Shown piece after piece: positions 1 to 8,647 of a stretch of 64,000 nt of DNA (the stretch's first letter is position 1; every line of letters starts with the position of its first letter). Source of the stretch: Deltaproteobacteria bacterium. Its GTDB lineage: Bacteria > Desulfobacterota > Dissulfuribacteria > Dissulfuribacterales > QOAL01. The notes under the pieces were generated by a model that was not told where the DNA came from, searched no databases, and was given only the letters and a program-made list of their open reading frames with translations. The DNA is taken from assembly GCA_026986785.1 (NCBI GenBank), contig JALSNW010000051.1, positions 62,001 to 126,000 of the forward strand, in the 5' to 3' direction. The position numbers were made by a program, and so were the translations under genes.

Positions 1-259
1 TTTCATACAATAGTAGAAGGTCTATGTCGGAAAAGGGAAATAGCTCCTTTCTACCATATCCCCCGAGGGCAACGAGTGCTATGCCTGAGGGTTTCTTACC
101 CATGGAATTGAAAAGGCGCTGGGAAATGAATTCGTCCATGAGGGATGAATGGTGTGTCAGCAGTTCTCTCCCAGATAGGCCTTGTTCCCAAAGGGCGGCA
201 AGCGCCTGCCTTGGGGACAAAAACTTGATTAGTTCCTTTTCCGCTGCAGCAGTTTCCAA
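1..259 (-). CDS. glnD: [Protein-PII] uridylyltransferase, N-terminal part (cut by window edge)
   Basis: The reverse strand is open from 283 to the window edge. It carries the GlnD nucleotidyltransferase signature: GGYGRKELFPFSDIDLLLL follows VAL just before the edge. GlnD uridylylates and deuridylylates PII according to glutamine level, and it lies directly downstream of the PII gene, which supports the call. The start is unclear. A stop codon precedes codon 283-281, no ATG or GTG follows for about 35 codons, and the best candidate is TTG at 259. An ATG at 282-280 in another frame reads Met-Ser-Leu-stop, so a small frameshift near the start is possible. The C-terminal HD and ACT domains lie outside the window. 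Confidence 0.85.
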   Translation of the reverse strand, partial: METAAAEKELIKFLSPRQALAALWEQGLSGRELLTHHSSLMDEFISQRLFNSMGKKPSGIALVALGGYGRKELFPFSDIDLLLLYE

Positions 260-292
260 TTCTTTCGGGTCTATAGAGACATGTTACGATTG

Positions 293-634
<342 letters not shown>

Positions 635-643
635 TTACCTCCA

Positions 644-1861
644 TTATTGAGTATATCCAATTTCACTATGCTGGGTAAGATCCAGCCCTGTGATTTCATC
701 CTCCTCACTTACCCTAAGACCTATTACCATGTCCACTATTTTCAATATCACAAGGCTCACTATAAATGAATAGGCAATGGATGCCCCAGCACCTATGGCC
801 TGAATCACGAACTGATGTGGGTTGCCAAAAAACAGTCCGTTAGCCCCATCTGGATTCCAGTAGGTAGAGGCGAACAGCCCTGTAGCCAAGGCCCCCCATA
901 GTCCTCCTACCCCATGGACCCCTACCACGTCCAAGGCATCGTCATAGCCCAACCTGTTTTTCATGAGTACTGCAAGGTAGCACAGGCTGCCTGCAAGGAG
1001 GCCTATTATGATTGCAGATAGAGGCCCTACGAATCCAGCAGCCGGGGTGATTGCTACGAGGCCTGCCAATGCGCCAGAGGCTGCACCCAGGGTGGTGGGT
1101 TTGCCCTGGACCTTCCATTCTGTCACCACCCAGGACAGAAGCCCTGCTCCTGTGGCGATCTGGGTGGTAAAAAAGGCCAGGACAGCCACAGAGCTTGCAG
1201 AAAGGGCACTTCCTGCATTGAAACCGAACCAGCCAAACCAAAGGATGCCTGCACCCAGGATAGTCATTGGAAGGTTGTGGGGATGAAATGGCTCTCGGCC
1301 CCAACCTTTGCGTTTTCCAAGAACGAGTGCTGCTGCGAGTGCTGCACATGCTGAATTTATATGAATGACTGTTCCCCCTGCAAAATCAAGGGCATGGAGT
1401 TTCCCAAGCCATCCACCGGCGCCCCAGACCCAGTGGCATATAGGCATGTAGACAAAGGTGCTCCAGAGGATGGTAAAGAGAACGAATGCGGTAAATTTCA
1501 TCCTCTCTGCATAGGCACCGGTGATCAAGGCCGGGGTGATTATGGCAAACATCAATTGAAAGGCGCAAAATAGCAGGTCGGGAATGCTGTCTGCATAAGG
1601 GCCTGGCTGTAGCCCAACACCCTTTAGTCCCATCCACTGAAGGCTACCGATGAAGCCCCCCATGTCTGGTCCAAAGGCCAATGAATAGCCATAACCTATC
1701 CATATGATAGAGACTATGCCGAGACAGGCAAAGCTCTGCATTATAGTGGCAAGCACATTTTTTTGACGTACGAGGCCACCGTAGAACAAGGCAAGTCCTG
1801 GTGTCATCAGCATCACCAAGGCCGTGGCTATCAACATGAAGGCAGTATCCCCTGTATTCAT
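644..1861 (-). CDS. amt: Ammonium transporter (Amt family), second of two
   Basis: A 405-residue inner-membrane channel with about 11 transmembrane segments. The opening TAFMLIATALVMLMTPGLAL and the LFYGG motif are typical of Amt. The twin pore histidines sit in VIHINSACAAL and VVGVHGVGG, preceded by the conserved LDFAGG aspartate. It moves ammonium into the cell and is normally gated by PII binding at the cytoplasmic face. It lies 39 bases after the upstream amt paralogue and 12 bases before the PII gene. The C-terminus GLDLTQHSEIGYTQ matches the PII-interacting tail of the family. Confidence 0.96.
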   Translation of the reverse strand: MNTGDTAFMLIATALVMLMTPGLALFYGGLVRQKNVLATIMQSFACLGIVSIIWIGYGYSLAFGPDMGGFIGSLQWMGLKGVGLQPGPYADSIPDLLFCAFQLMFAIITPALITGAYAERMKFTAFVLFTILWSTFVYMPICHWVWGAGGWLGKLHALDFAGGTVIHINSACAALAAALVLGKRKGWGREPFHPHNLPMTILGAGILWFGWFGFNAGSALSASSVAVLAFFTTQIATGAGLLSWVVTEWKVQGKPTTLGAASGALAGLVAITPAAGFVGPLSAIIIGLLAGSLCYLAVLMKNRLGYDDALDVVGVHGVGGLWGALATGLFASTYWNPDGANGLFFGNPHQFVIQAIGAGASIAYSFIVSLVILKIVDMVIGLRVSEEDEITGLDLTQHSEIGYTQ

Positions 1862-1900
1862 GATCTCAAAACTCCTTTTATTTGGATTGATTCGGTATAT

Positions 1901-3130
1901 CTAATCGTTATACGCTGTTTCACTGTGCTGTGTGAGATCCAGGCCTTGGACTTCGTCTTCAAGGGGTACCCGTAGGCCAAAGATTGCATTGACAATCTTG
2001 AGAAGGATAAAGCTGGCTACAAAGGCGTACACGAGTACTACCAGTACCCCAAAGGCCTCAGTGGCAAAAAAAGCAGGATTGCCAGCCAAGAGTCCGTCGG
2101 CGCCACCTGGATTTATTGCCTTCGATGCAAAGATGCCAAGGCACAAAGTGCCTGCCAGACCGCCTAAACCGTGGATCCCTACTACATCGAGGCTGTCGTC
2201 ATACCCGAGGCTGTTCTTCATGGAGACGGCCATATAGCAAATGATTCCAGCTATTACACCAATGGCCATGGCAGACAGCGGGCTTACAAAACCAGCAGCA
2301 GGAGTGACTGTGGCCAAGCCAGCTATTGCACCGGAGGCAGCCCCAAGGGTGGTGGGTTTGCCCTGTTTGATCTTTTCCATTAGGCACCAGGAGGTCATAC
2401 CTGCCATGCCTGCAATGTGTGTGGCCACGAAAGCAGTAGCGGCTATGCCATTTGCGGCCAATGCACTGCCTCCATTGAAGCCAAACCAGCCAAACCACAG
2501 CAGCCCTGTGCCGAGGAGCGTCATGGGAAGATTGTGTGGCAAAAAGCTTTCTTTCTTGAATCCCTTTCTTGGCCCTATGATGATGGCGGCGGCCAAGGCA
2601 GCAGCACCCGATGTCAGATGTACCACCAGTCCACCTGCAAAATCCAGGACACCTCTTTGAGCAAGCCATCCGCCACTGCCCCATATCCAGTGACATACGG
2701 GGTTGTAGACGATGACAGCCCATAGGAGGCTGAAGATGATGAAAGGGCCGAACTTCATCCTTTCGGCAAATGCCCCTGTGATCAGAGCAGGCGTTATTAT
2801 GGCGAACATGCACTGGTAGATCATGAAGACGAGTTGAGGGATTGTTGTTGCGTATGTGGTGCTTGGGGCAGCCCCTACGCCCCTGAGGCCAAACCACGAA
2901 AGGTCCCCTATGAAACCTGCCACGTCTGGTCCGAAAGACATGGAATAGCCGATAAAGACCCATTCAAAGCTGATGATGGCTATCATGATCAGGCTCTGCA
3001 TTATGGTCCCCAGGACATTTTTGTTCCTGACCATGCCACCATAAAAGAGACCAAGGGCAGGAGTCATGAGTAGAACGAGCCCTGCCGAGGCCAAAATAAA
3101 CGCGGTGTCACCAGATGAAATAGTTTGCAT
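1901..3130 (-). CDS. amt: Ammonium transporter (Amt family), first of two
   Basis: A 409-residue Amt paralogue of the next gene, first in the operon behind a sigma-54 promoter. It has the same landmarks: LFYGGMVRNKNVL near the N-terminus, LDFAGGLVVHL with the first pore histidine, VVGIHGLGG with the second, and the tail GLDLTQHSETAYND. The two paralogues have clearly diverged, so the duplication is not recent. A purine-rich ribosome binding site (gggggagag) lies 6 bases upstream of ATG 3130. Two transporters with one PII suggests different affinities, or a sensor role for one of them. That last point is inference. Confidence 0.96.
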   Translation of the reverse strand: MQTISSGDTAFILASAGLVLLMTPALGLFYGGMVRNKNVLGTIMQSLIMIAIISFEWVFIGYSMSFGPDVAGFIGDLSWFGLRGVGAAPSTTYATTIPQLVFMIYQCMFAIITPALITGAFAERMKFGPFIIFSLLWAVIVYNPVCHWIWGSGGWLAQRGVLDFAGGLVVHLTSGAAALAAAIIIGPRKGFKKESFLPHNLPMTLLGTGLLWFGWFGFNGGSALAANGIAATAFVATHIAGMAGMTSWCLMEKIKQGKPTTLGAASGAIAGLATVTPAAGFVSPLSAMAIGVIAGIICYMAVSMKNSLGYDDSLDVVGIHGLGGLAGTLCLGIFASKAINPGGADGLLAGNPAFFATEAFGVLVVLVYAFVASFILLKIVNAIFGLRVPLEDEVQGLDLTQHSETAYND

Positions 3131-3170
3131 AGTTTCTCTCCCCCCTATTAAAGATCATCATAGGGGCCGT

Positions 3171-3186
3171 GCAATTATTTTGCCAA
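3171..3186 (-). promoter_or_regulatory. Sigma-54 promoter of the amt-amt-glnB-glnD operon
   Basis: Reads TTGGCAAAATAATTGC on the minus strand, with GG at 3184-3183 and GC at 3172-3171, giving the invariant GG-N10-GC spacing. It matches TGGCAC-N5-TTGC at all but one position. Predicted transcription start is near 3159, leaving about 29 untranslated bases before ATG 3130. Sigma-54 control of amt/glnK operons through NtrC is well established in proteobacteria. Confidence 0.85.
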
Positions 3187-3246
3187 CTCCTTGTTTTTAT
3201 AACCGTCTGATTTTAAAAAGAAATCAAGGTATTGCTTTGGGGCGGG

Positions 3247-3294
3247 GTTACAATTTTGAAAAAAAGGCCCCTGTAAATTACAATTTTGTAATTT
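3247..3294. promoter_or_regulatory. Probable enhancer (activator) sites: palindrome plus half-site
   Basis: A perfect palindrome AAATTACAA-TT-TTGTAATTT occupies 3275-3294. The core TTACAATTTTG is repeated at 3248-3258, exactly 30 bases away, about three helical turns. Both lie 60-125 bases upstream of the sigma-54 element, where a bacterial enhancer-binding protein would sit. The motif does not look like the enteric NtrC site, so the activator's identity is open. Confidence 0.5.
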
Positions 3295-3519
3295 ATTGGA
3301 TAATGAGACTTACTCATCCTTGGGGCCTGATTCTTGCACTTTGGGAGGTGTGTCAGGCCGTTTTTTGAGATTGGTTTTGGAGCACCAAGATCAATTTTTT
3401 TATGCCACGGTTATGTTTTGGTTGTAGCCTAAAAATCAAGTTGAATTTTGGTTGCTCTCTGATAAATTGCACCTAACAGGTTTTAGGTTAGCCTACAACG
3501 GAAAAAAAAGGGGTTGAGT

Positions 3520-4092
3520 ATGACAGCAATTAGATTATTGGAGGTAAGTGTAGTATCTATAGTTCTGATATTTTTGCTATGTTCCTGCGCTGGAAAGAAC
3601 GAGTCGGTTTCTGGGCCAGGTACAGGCATTCCTGTTGAGCAGGTGAAAAAAGGCCAAGCCGAGAAGGTGCCTGGCAGTGAGCTCCAGGAGGGGGTCATAG
3701 GTAGTGAAGGGATAAGGGAGCCTGGCGGTGAGAACGCCATTAGTGAAGCCCGTACGAGTGCTCCATTTCTGCCTATCTATTTTGATTTCGATCGTTACAC
3801 CATCAGGCCTGACATGAGGGACAGGATGGAGAAGAACGCTCAGATCATGCTCGATCATCCAGATATCAAGATCGAGATCCAAGGAAACTGCGACGAAAGA
3901 GGCACAAATGAATACAACCTGGCCCTTGGGGAAAAGAGGGCAAAGGCTGCCAAGGACTACCTGGTGATGATGGGGGTGAGCCCTAACAGGATCTCCATAG
4001 TGAGCTTGGGTGAGGAAAAACCACTGGACCCAGGTCATAATGAAGCAGCTTGGGCAAAAAACCGCAGGGATGATTTTATAATTTACAGGTAG
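3520..4092 (+). CDS. pal: Peptidoglycan-associated lipoprotein (Pal/OmpA C-terminal domain)
   Basis: About 190 residues. An N-terminal hydrophobic segment ends in lipobox LLCSC, so it is lipidated at Cys23. A low-complexity linker follows, then an OmpA-like peptidoglycan-binding domain with YFDFDRYTIRPD, GNCDERGTNEYNLALGEKRA and SLGEEKP. It anchors the outer membrane to the cell wall, normally as part of the Tol-Pal system, although no tol gene is nearby. ATG 3520 is preferred over an in-frame TTG at 3514 because AAGGGG lies at a good distance before it. A terminator hairpin follows about 90 bases downstream. Confidence 0.93.
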   Translation: MTAIRLLEVSVVSIVLIFLLCSCAGKNESVSGPGTGIPVEQVKKGQAEKVPGSELQEGVIGSEGIREPGGENAISEARTSAPFLPIYFDFDRYTIRPDMRDRMEKNAQIMLDHPDIKIEIQGNCDERGTNEYNLALGEKRAKAAKDYLVMMGVSPNRISIVSLGEEKPLDPGHNEAAWAKNRRDDFIIYR

Positions 4093-4180
4093 GGGCCCTG
4101 CCCGGAAGCCATAGCCTTCTTTTTGGGGCAAGGTTTTGATCCGTGGTCCCATAGCCTTTAATCTTTGACAAAAATAGGTA

Positions 4181-4212
4181 TGCACAGCCAAAAAAGGCTG
4201 TGCAGCTTTTTT
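4181..4212 (+). terminator. Rho-independent terminator between pal and skp
   Basis: The 9-bp perfect stem TGCACAGCC / GGCTGTGCA (4181-4189, 4196-4204) with an A6 loop is followed by GC and a run of six T. It ends just before the skp ribosome binding site. Confidence 0.8.
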
Positions 4213-4231
4213 ATTGGAGGTTTCAAGTATA

Positions 4232-4774
4232 ATGAATCTATTTGCTGAACGTATTAACGCCTTTCCCTTGTGTGTAGGTTTCATCCTATTGTTTGTCCTG
4301 TCCACCAGTCCCATTGCCTATGCACAAAAGAATCAGATCGCTGTCATCAACATGCAAAAGGTACTCAGGAATTCGAAAGCCGGGAAAAAGGCCATGGCCG
4401 AGCTGAACAAGAAATTCGAAAAGCTCAAAAGACAGTTACAGGCCAAGCAAAAAGAACTCAAGGCCTTCAAGCAGGAGATGGAGAAGAAGGCACCTTTGAT
4501 GAACGAGGAGGCAAGGGCTGAAAAAGAGCGTCAATACAAGAAAATGCTCAGGGAATTCAAGGACAAGAGCGATGATGCCCAATATGAAATGCGTCAGGCA
4601 GAGTCAAAACGCATGGAGCCTATATTGAAACAGTTGGAAAAGATAGTGACCAAGATCGGCAAGGAAAAACATTTCGTTGTCATCATGGAGAAGAATATGC
4701 CTGGTATTTACTACACTGCTCCCGACGCTGATATCACCGATCTGGTCATAAAGGTCTTTGATCGCTCAAAATAG
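4232..4774 (+). CDS. skp: Periplasmic chaperone of the Skp/OmpH family
   Basis: 180 residues with a signal peptide (hydrophobic stretch ending in SPIAYA before QKNQIAVINMQKV), then a long, very Lys/Glu-rich coiled coil (about residues 50-130). This is the tentacle architecture of Skp, which holds unfolded outer-membrane proteins on their way to the BAM complex. GGAGG at 4216-4220 precedes ATG 4232 by 11 bases; an upstream in-frame TTG at 4214 overlaps that site and is rejected. It sits between pal and transketolase, not in the common bamA-skp-lpxD context. Confidence 0.88.
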   Translation: MNLFAERINAFPLCVGFILLFVLSTSPIAYAQKNQIAVINMQKVLRNSKAGKKAMAELNKKFEKLKRQLQAKQKELKAFKQEMEKKAPLMNEEARAEKERQYKKMLREFKDKSDDAQYEMRQAESKRMEPILKQLEKIVTKIGKEKHFVVIMEKNMPGIYYTAPDADITDLVIKVFDRSK

Positions 4775-4835
4775 GAATATATCTTTGTCATCTCGTTTTT
4801 TGCGGAATTCTATCTCAACATAAGGTTTAGGTATC

Positions 4836-6791
4836 ATGTTTCAAATCGATCTGGAACAACAGGAAACTCTAAGTGAAGAACAGCTCAGTACCCTATCCCA
4901 GATGTGGCAGCGTTGTGCAGGTAGGGTGATAATCTCTACTACTCTGGCAAAAAGTGGCCATCCTGGAGGCTCCCTTTCCTGCCTTCATGCCTTGCTCATA
5001 ATGTATGCTATCATGCGGCACAAACCCGATGATCCTGATTGGGAACAGCGGGATAGGATGGTGGTCAGCATTGGACACATATCTCCTGCTGTATATGCGG
5101 TCCTATCAGAATATGGCTATTTCCCTGAAGAGGACTTTTTGACAGAATTTCGCAGGGCTGGCTCTATCTTTGGTGGGCATATCGAACAGGGGGTTCCCGG
5201 GGTGGAATGGAATACGGGCAATCTGGGCCAAGGTCTGTCAGTGGCCGATGGCTTTGGCCTTTCTGCCAGGCTCCTTGGACACGAGGATATACGCACCTTT
5301 TGTCTGATGGGTGACGGGGAGCAGCAAAAGGGTCAGGTTTCTGAGGCAAGGCGTTTTGCAGTCAAATACGGGCTGAAGGATCTTTACTGTATAGTCGACA
5401 GGAATCATCTCCAGATAGGTGGCAATACCGAAGAGGTCATGCCGGTTCGTGTCAGGGAGGAATATGAGGCATCCGGTTGGAATGTCGTCTATGTCCCAGA
5501 TGGAAATGATTTCAACCAATTTTACAAGGGGCTCAGGAGGGCAATCCTCCATGAAGATCTGGAGCCCACCAGGCCTGTGGTTATTGTCAACCGGACTGTC
5601 ATGGGTAGGGGTGTGTCCTTCATGGAAGACAAGGCAAAATATCATGGCTCTCCCCTCCCTTTGGACATGGCGAAAGATGCCCTCAAGGAGATAGGCCTCG
5701 ATTCCGATCTCCTGGATGAATGGTCGGATAGACGTGATAGGCATGAGATCAAACCCGTAGGCCATGCCTGCAGAAAGATGCCCCCTTGTCAGATTGATCC
5801 TGGCCAGCCCATTGTTTACAGCCCAGACCAGGTTACAGACTGCCGGTCTGCATATGGAAACGCCCTGAAATCCCTGGCGGAAAAAAACAACGTGGGCTCT
5901 TCCCATCCAAAGATAGTGGGTTTCAGTTGTGACCTGGAAGGCTCTGTGAAGATGCAGGGGTTTCATCAGGTCAGTCCAGATGCATTTTTTGAGGTAGGGA
6001 TACAGGAGCATCATGGTGCTGTTTGTTCTGCTGCCATGAGTAAGTATGGACTTGCCTCCTTTTTCAGTACGTTTGGGGTATTCGCTGTCTGTGAGACATA
6101 CAATCAGCACAGACTCAGCGACCAGAACCACACGAATCTCAAGGTAGTGGCAACCCATGTAGGGTTGGACGTTGGTGAAGATGGCCCTACTCATCAATGT
6201 ATAGATTATATAGGGCTGATGGAAAATCTATTTGGCTTTTCCATCTTCATACCCGCTGACCCCAATCAGACAGACAGGATAATCCGGTACATAGCCTCCC
6301 ATGAGGGAAACTTCTTCGTGGGTATGGGACGTTCAAAGATGTCTGTTGTACTCGATATAGATGGCCAGCCCTTTTTTGGGCCGGATTACAGTTTTGTCCC
6401 TGGGAAGGCAGATTGGCTCAGAAGAGGTCATAAGGGCTCTCCCACCATAATAGCCTATGGTTCTGTCATACCCTACGTCATGGCTGCATGGGAGGGCCTG
6501 AGGCAAAAAGGTGTGGAAACCTCTGTATTGAATGTTGCCTCTTTGAAGCCTGTAGATCAAGATTCTATCTGTGAAGCAGCCCAAAATGGCCCCATAGTCA
6601 CAGTAGAAGACCATGTCGTTTCCACGGGCATAGGTGCAATTACTTCCAGGATACTTGTTCAACACGGTATAAGTCAGAAGGTGGTAAGCCTTGGCGTAAA
6701 TTCCTATGGCGCCTCTGGCAAGCCTTCGGATCTCTACAGGATGCAGGGTATAGATACCCAGTCAATAATGGATGCGGTCTTGGCCATTTGA
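4836..6791 (+). CDS. tkt: Transketolase
   Basis: 651 residues, full length with both halves in one chain. The thiamine diphosphate motif GDGEQQKGQ starts at residue 159 and ends near Asn190. The substrate-site motif KSGHPGGSLS is at 39-48, and the pyrimidine-binding domain begins around residue 335 with catalytic-site EVGIQEHH. It transfers two-carbon units between sugar phosphates in the pentose phosphate pathway and supplies erythrose-4-phosphate, which the DAHP synthase at 8648-9778 consumes. GHISPAVYAVL replaces the usual GHGS-type motif. The ribosome binding site AAGG is weak. Confidence 0.95.
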   Translation: MFQIDLEQQETLSEEQLSTLSQMWQRCAGRVIISTTLAKSGHPGGSLSCLHALLIMYAIMRHKPDDPDWEQRDRMVVSIGHISPAVYAVLSEYGYFPEEDFLTEFRRAGSIFGGHIEQGVPGVEWNTGNLGQGLSVADGFGLSARLLGHEDIRTFCLMGDGEQQKGQVSEARRFAVKYGLKDLYCIVDRNHLQIGGNTEEVMPVRVREEYEASGWNVVYVPDGNDFNQFYKGLRRAILHEDLEPTRPVVIVNRTVMGRGVSFMEDKAKYHGSPLPLDMAKDALKEIGLDSDLLDEWSDRRDRHEIKPVGHACRKMPPCQIDPGQPIVYSPDQVTDCRSAYGNALKSLAEKNNVGSSHPKIVGFSCDLEGSVKMQGFHQVSPDAFFEVGIQEHHGAVCSAAMSKYGLASFFSTFGVFAVCETYNQHRLSDQNHTNLKVVATHVGLDVGEDGPTHQCIDYIGLMENLFGFSIFIPADPNQTDRIIRYIASHEGNFFVGMGRSKMSVVLDIDGQPFFGPDYSFVPGKADWLRRGHKGSPTIIAYGSVIPYVMAAWEGLRQKGVETSVLNVASLKPVDQDSICEAAQNGPIVTVEDHVVSTGIGAITSRILVQHGISQKVVSLGVNSYGASGKPSDLYRMQGIDTQSIMDAVLAI

Positions 6792-6836
6792 TTGATTATA
6801 TCAATACCGATATCCCCACTCCTTGATGGGAAAATA

Positions 6837-6868
6837 AAAAGGCCCGGATTATTCCCCGGGCCTTTTAT
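6837..6868. terminator. Bidirectional terminator between tkt and the porin gene
   Basis: An 11-bp stem AAAAGGCCCGG / CCGGGCCTTTT (6837-6847, 6856-6866) flanked by A and T runs on both sides. It serves the convergent genes on either side. Confidence 0.85.
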
Positions 6869-6894
6869 TGTTTGTTTTGGATGAGCTGAAGTTC

Positions 6895-8514
6895 TTAGAA
6901 GAACCAGAGAAATTCTGCAGCAAAACGCATTGAGACGTCGTCGCTCTTCTTGCCCTTTTCGAAGTCAACTCCACGACCATAGGCATTTATTGCCTTTGTA
7001 ATATCCTTGGCGCCACTTCCTGGGAACAAGAATGCAGCCCCACCCTTTATGGTAACCTGCTTGAAGAGTTGGTAACGGAGCTCATTATTCCATTCGACAC
7101 CCATGAAGTTATCTATGTCAACATTTCCTGTTACACCCATATTGGTATAGTAACTTTCGACTGCCTCTGTCTCATTGAACCACATGGCCATGACATGGGT
7201 TATGTAGGTCCAATTTCCGTAACCGGCATTGATTCCACCACCGACCATGCTGAATCCAGGGTTGTCGAGGGCAGCACCACCATTGATGCCTCCGCCACGG
7301 ACTGTTCCGTAATAGGTTGGGAACATGCTGTAGAGGATCTGGCCAAAGATTGGGTTGCCGTCATGAGATATGGACTGTTCGCTTCCAAACCTCGGTGTGA
7401 ACCTGGTAATACCAACTGCCGGGGTGAATCCTTCGAGATCGTCGTCATTGGGATCGTCGTCACCTCTGAGCCAATAACCACCAACATGCACCTCAAACTT
7501 CTTGATGCCAACCATCTCGTGAAGGTCTGCCAGGACATCGCCAAAGAAGGCATAGGAGCTGATGTCATAGTCGATCTCGCGGTCGTTGTCGAATTTTCCT
7601 CCCACATAGGCGAATTCTGCAATGGGATGGAAGATTCCATAATGGCCTTTATAATTGATACCGCCGAAGAAGCGGTCTATGTCCACGTGGTTACCTTGCT
7701 GGTAATTCTGATCATAGAAGAATACACCCTCTATATATGTGTTATGCATGAAGGTATAGCCGAGTTTACCCATGTAGAACGTACGGTCTGTATGGGATTG
7801 TTGGGTTGGTGGACCAATGGGATTGACTTTGCTCTTTACATCGTCGATACCAGCATAGCCAGCCTCTTGTTCATCCTTCTTGATATACCATGCTTCCCAC
7901 TTGAAACCCTGATAACATCCAGTGATTCCAAGGCCTGGGTCATCGTCACCATAGATTAGACCACCATATTTCACATCAGCACCCTTGACATCCCAGCCAC
8001 CGTTGAATCTGGAATTTATCCAGGGGAGATTGAACGAGGCGTTCAATCTTTCGATACCAAACTGCTGGCTCTGGAGGCCATACGCAAAGTCTGTACGGTC
8101 AACAGCCGTTCTGTCCAGGGTGGTATCGGATTCCAGTGCAAAATATACGTCCCAGTCCTGATCGTGTGCAAAATTGAAGAATAGCCTGTTCTCACCACGG
8201 ATATACCCGTCTTTCAAGGCTCCTCCTGCCTCGTTCAGGTGGTCTTTGAGGCTGCTTCCCAGAACGCCGAGTTTTCTCATGATACCAACGGCCTTCTGTT
8301 CTTGCTCCCTATTCAGTTCACTGGACGTACCAAAGTCCCTGCTGATTTCCTGGGTGGGCACAAGGCGTACCTGGGCCCCCATCCTAACGGTAATATCTCC
8401 CAATGTCTGAATATTTACCGTGCCTGGCCCTACGTGACCGGCTCCAGCCAAGGCCAGAGATGCCGTGAGCATTGTCGCAAGTGCCACGGCAAATACAGTT
8501 AAGGTCTTTTTCAT
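6895..8514 (-). CDS. Outer-membrane beta-barrel protein (porin-like)
   Basis: 539 residues with a clear signal peptide (residues 1-23, ending LALA before GAGHVGPG). The mature part is rich in aromatic and glycine residues alternating in beta-strand fashion and ends in an aromatic C-terminus (AEFLWFF), the recognition signature for BAM-dependent insertion. AAGGAGGG precedes the ATG at a good distance, so expression is likely strong. It resembles uncharacterised porin-like barrels of Desulfobacterota; substrate unknown. The long antisense reading frame at 7069-7959 is a codon-composition shadow. It shares a terminator with transketolase. Confidence 0.8.
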   Translation of the reverse strand: MKKTLTVFAVALATMLTASLALAGAGHVGPGTVNIQTLGDITVRMGAQVRLVPTQEISRDFGTSSELNREQEQKAVGIMRKLGVLGSSLKDHLNEAGGALKDGYIRGENRLFFNFAHDQDWDVYFALESDTTLDRTAVDRTDFAYGLQSQQFGIERLNASFNLPWINSRFNGGWDVKGADVKYGGLIYGDDDPGLGITGCYQGFKWEAWYIKKDEQEAGYAGIDDVKSKVNPIGPPTQQSHTDRTFYMGKLGYTFMHNTYIEGVFFYDQNYQQGNHVDIDRFFGGINYKGHYGIFHPIAEFAYVGGKFDNDREIDYDISSYAFFGDVLADLHEMVGIKKFEVHVGGYWLRGDDDPNDDDLEGFTPAVGITRFTPRFGSEQSISHDGNPIFGQILYSMFPTYYGTVRGGGINGGAALDNPGFSMVGGGINAGYGNWTYITHVMAMWFNETEAVESYYTNMGVTGNVDIDNFMGVEWNNELRYQLFKQVTIKGGAAFLFPGSGAKDITKAINAYGRGVDFEKGKKSDDVSMRFAAEFLWFF

Positions 8515-8647
8515 TTTTCCCTCCTTTTATGATAAATGATTAGGATTCACCAAAAACTCCACTTTGTTATTAGATTGTTTTTTTATCACCTCCCTGTCTA
8601 TATGTGATCAATCTGTTTTCCCAAAACCCTCCTGTAGGCACAAAGAT

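Larger units (their letters stand above)
3131..3519. other. Divergent intergenic region amt / pal
   Basis: A gene-free stretch between two divergent operons. Besides the sigma-54 promoter and the palindromes, it holds a partly matched inverted repeat near the pal end: GTTGTAG-CCTAAAA at 3421-3434 and its complement with five extra bases at 3481-3499. No convincing sigma-70 promoter for pal was identified. Confidence 0.5.

Noticed and set aside
5238-6197. 319-residue open frame antisense to transketolase
   Set aside because: Entirely within a well-matched catalytic gene; no coding signals of its own.
7069-7959. 296-residue open frame antisense to the porin gene
   Set aside because: It lies fully inside a gene with signal peptide and barrel features; no ribosome site or family resemblance. 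A composition shadow.
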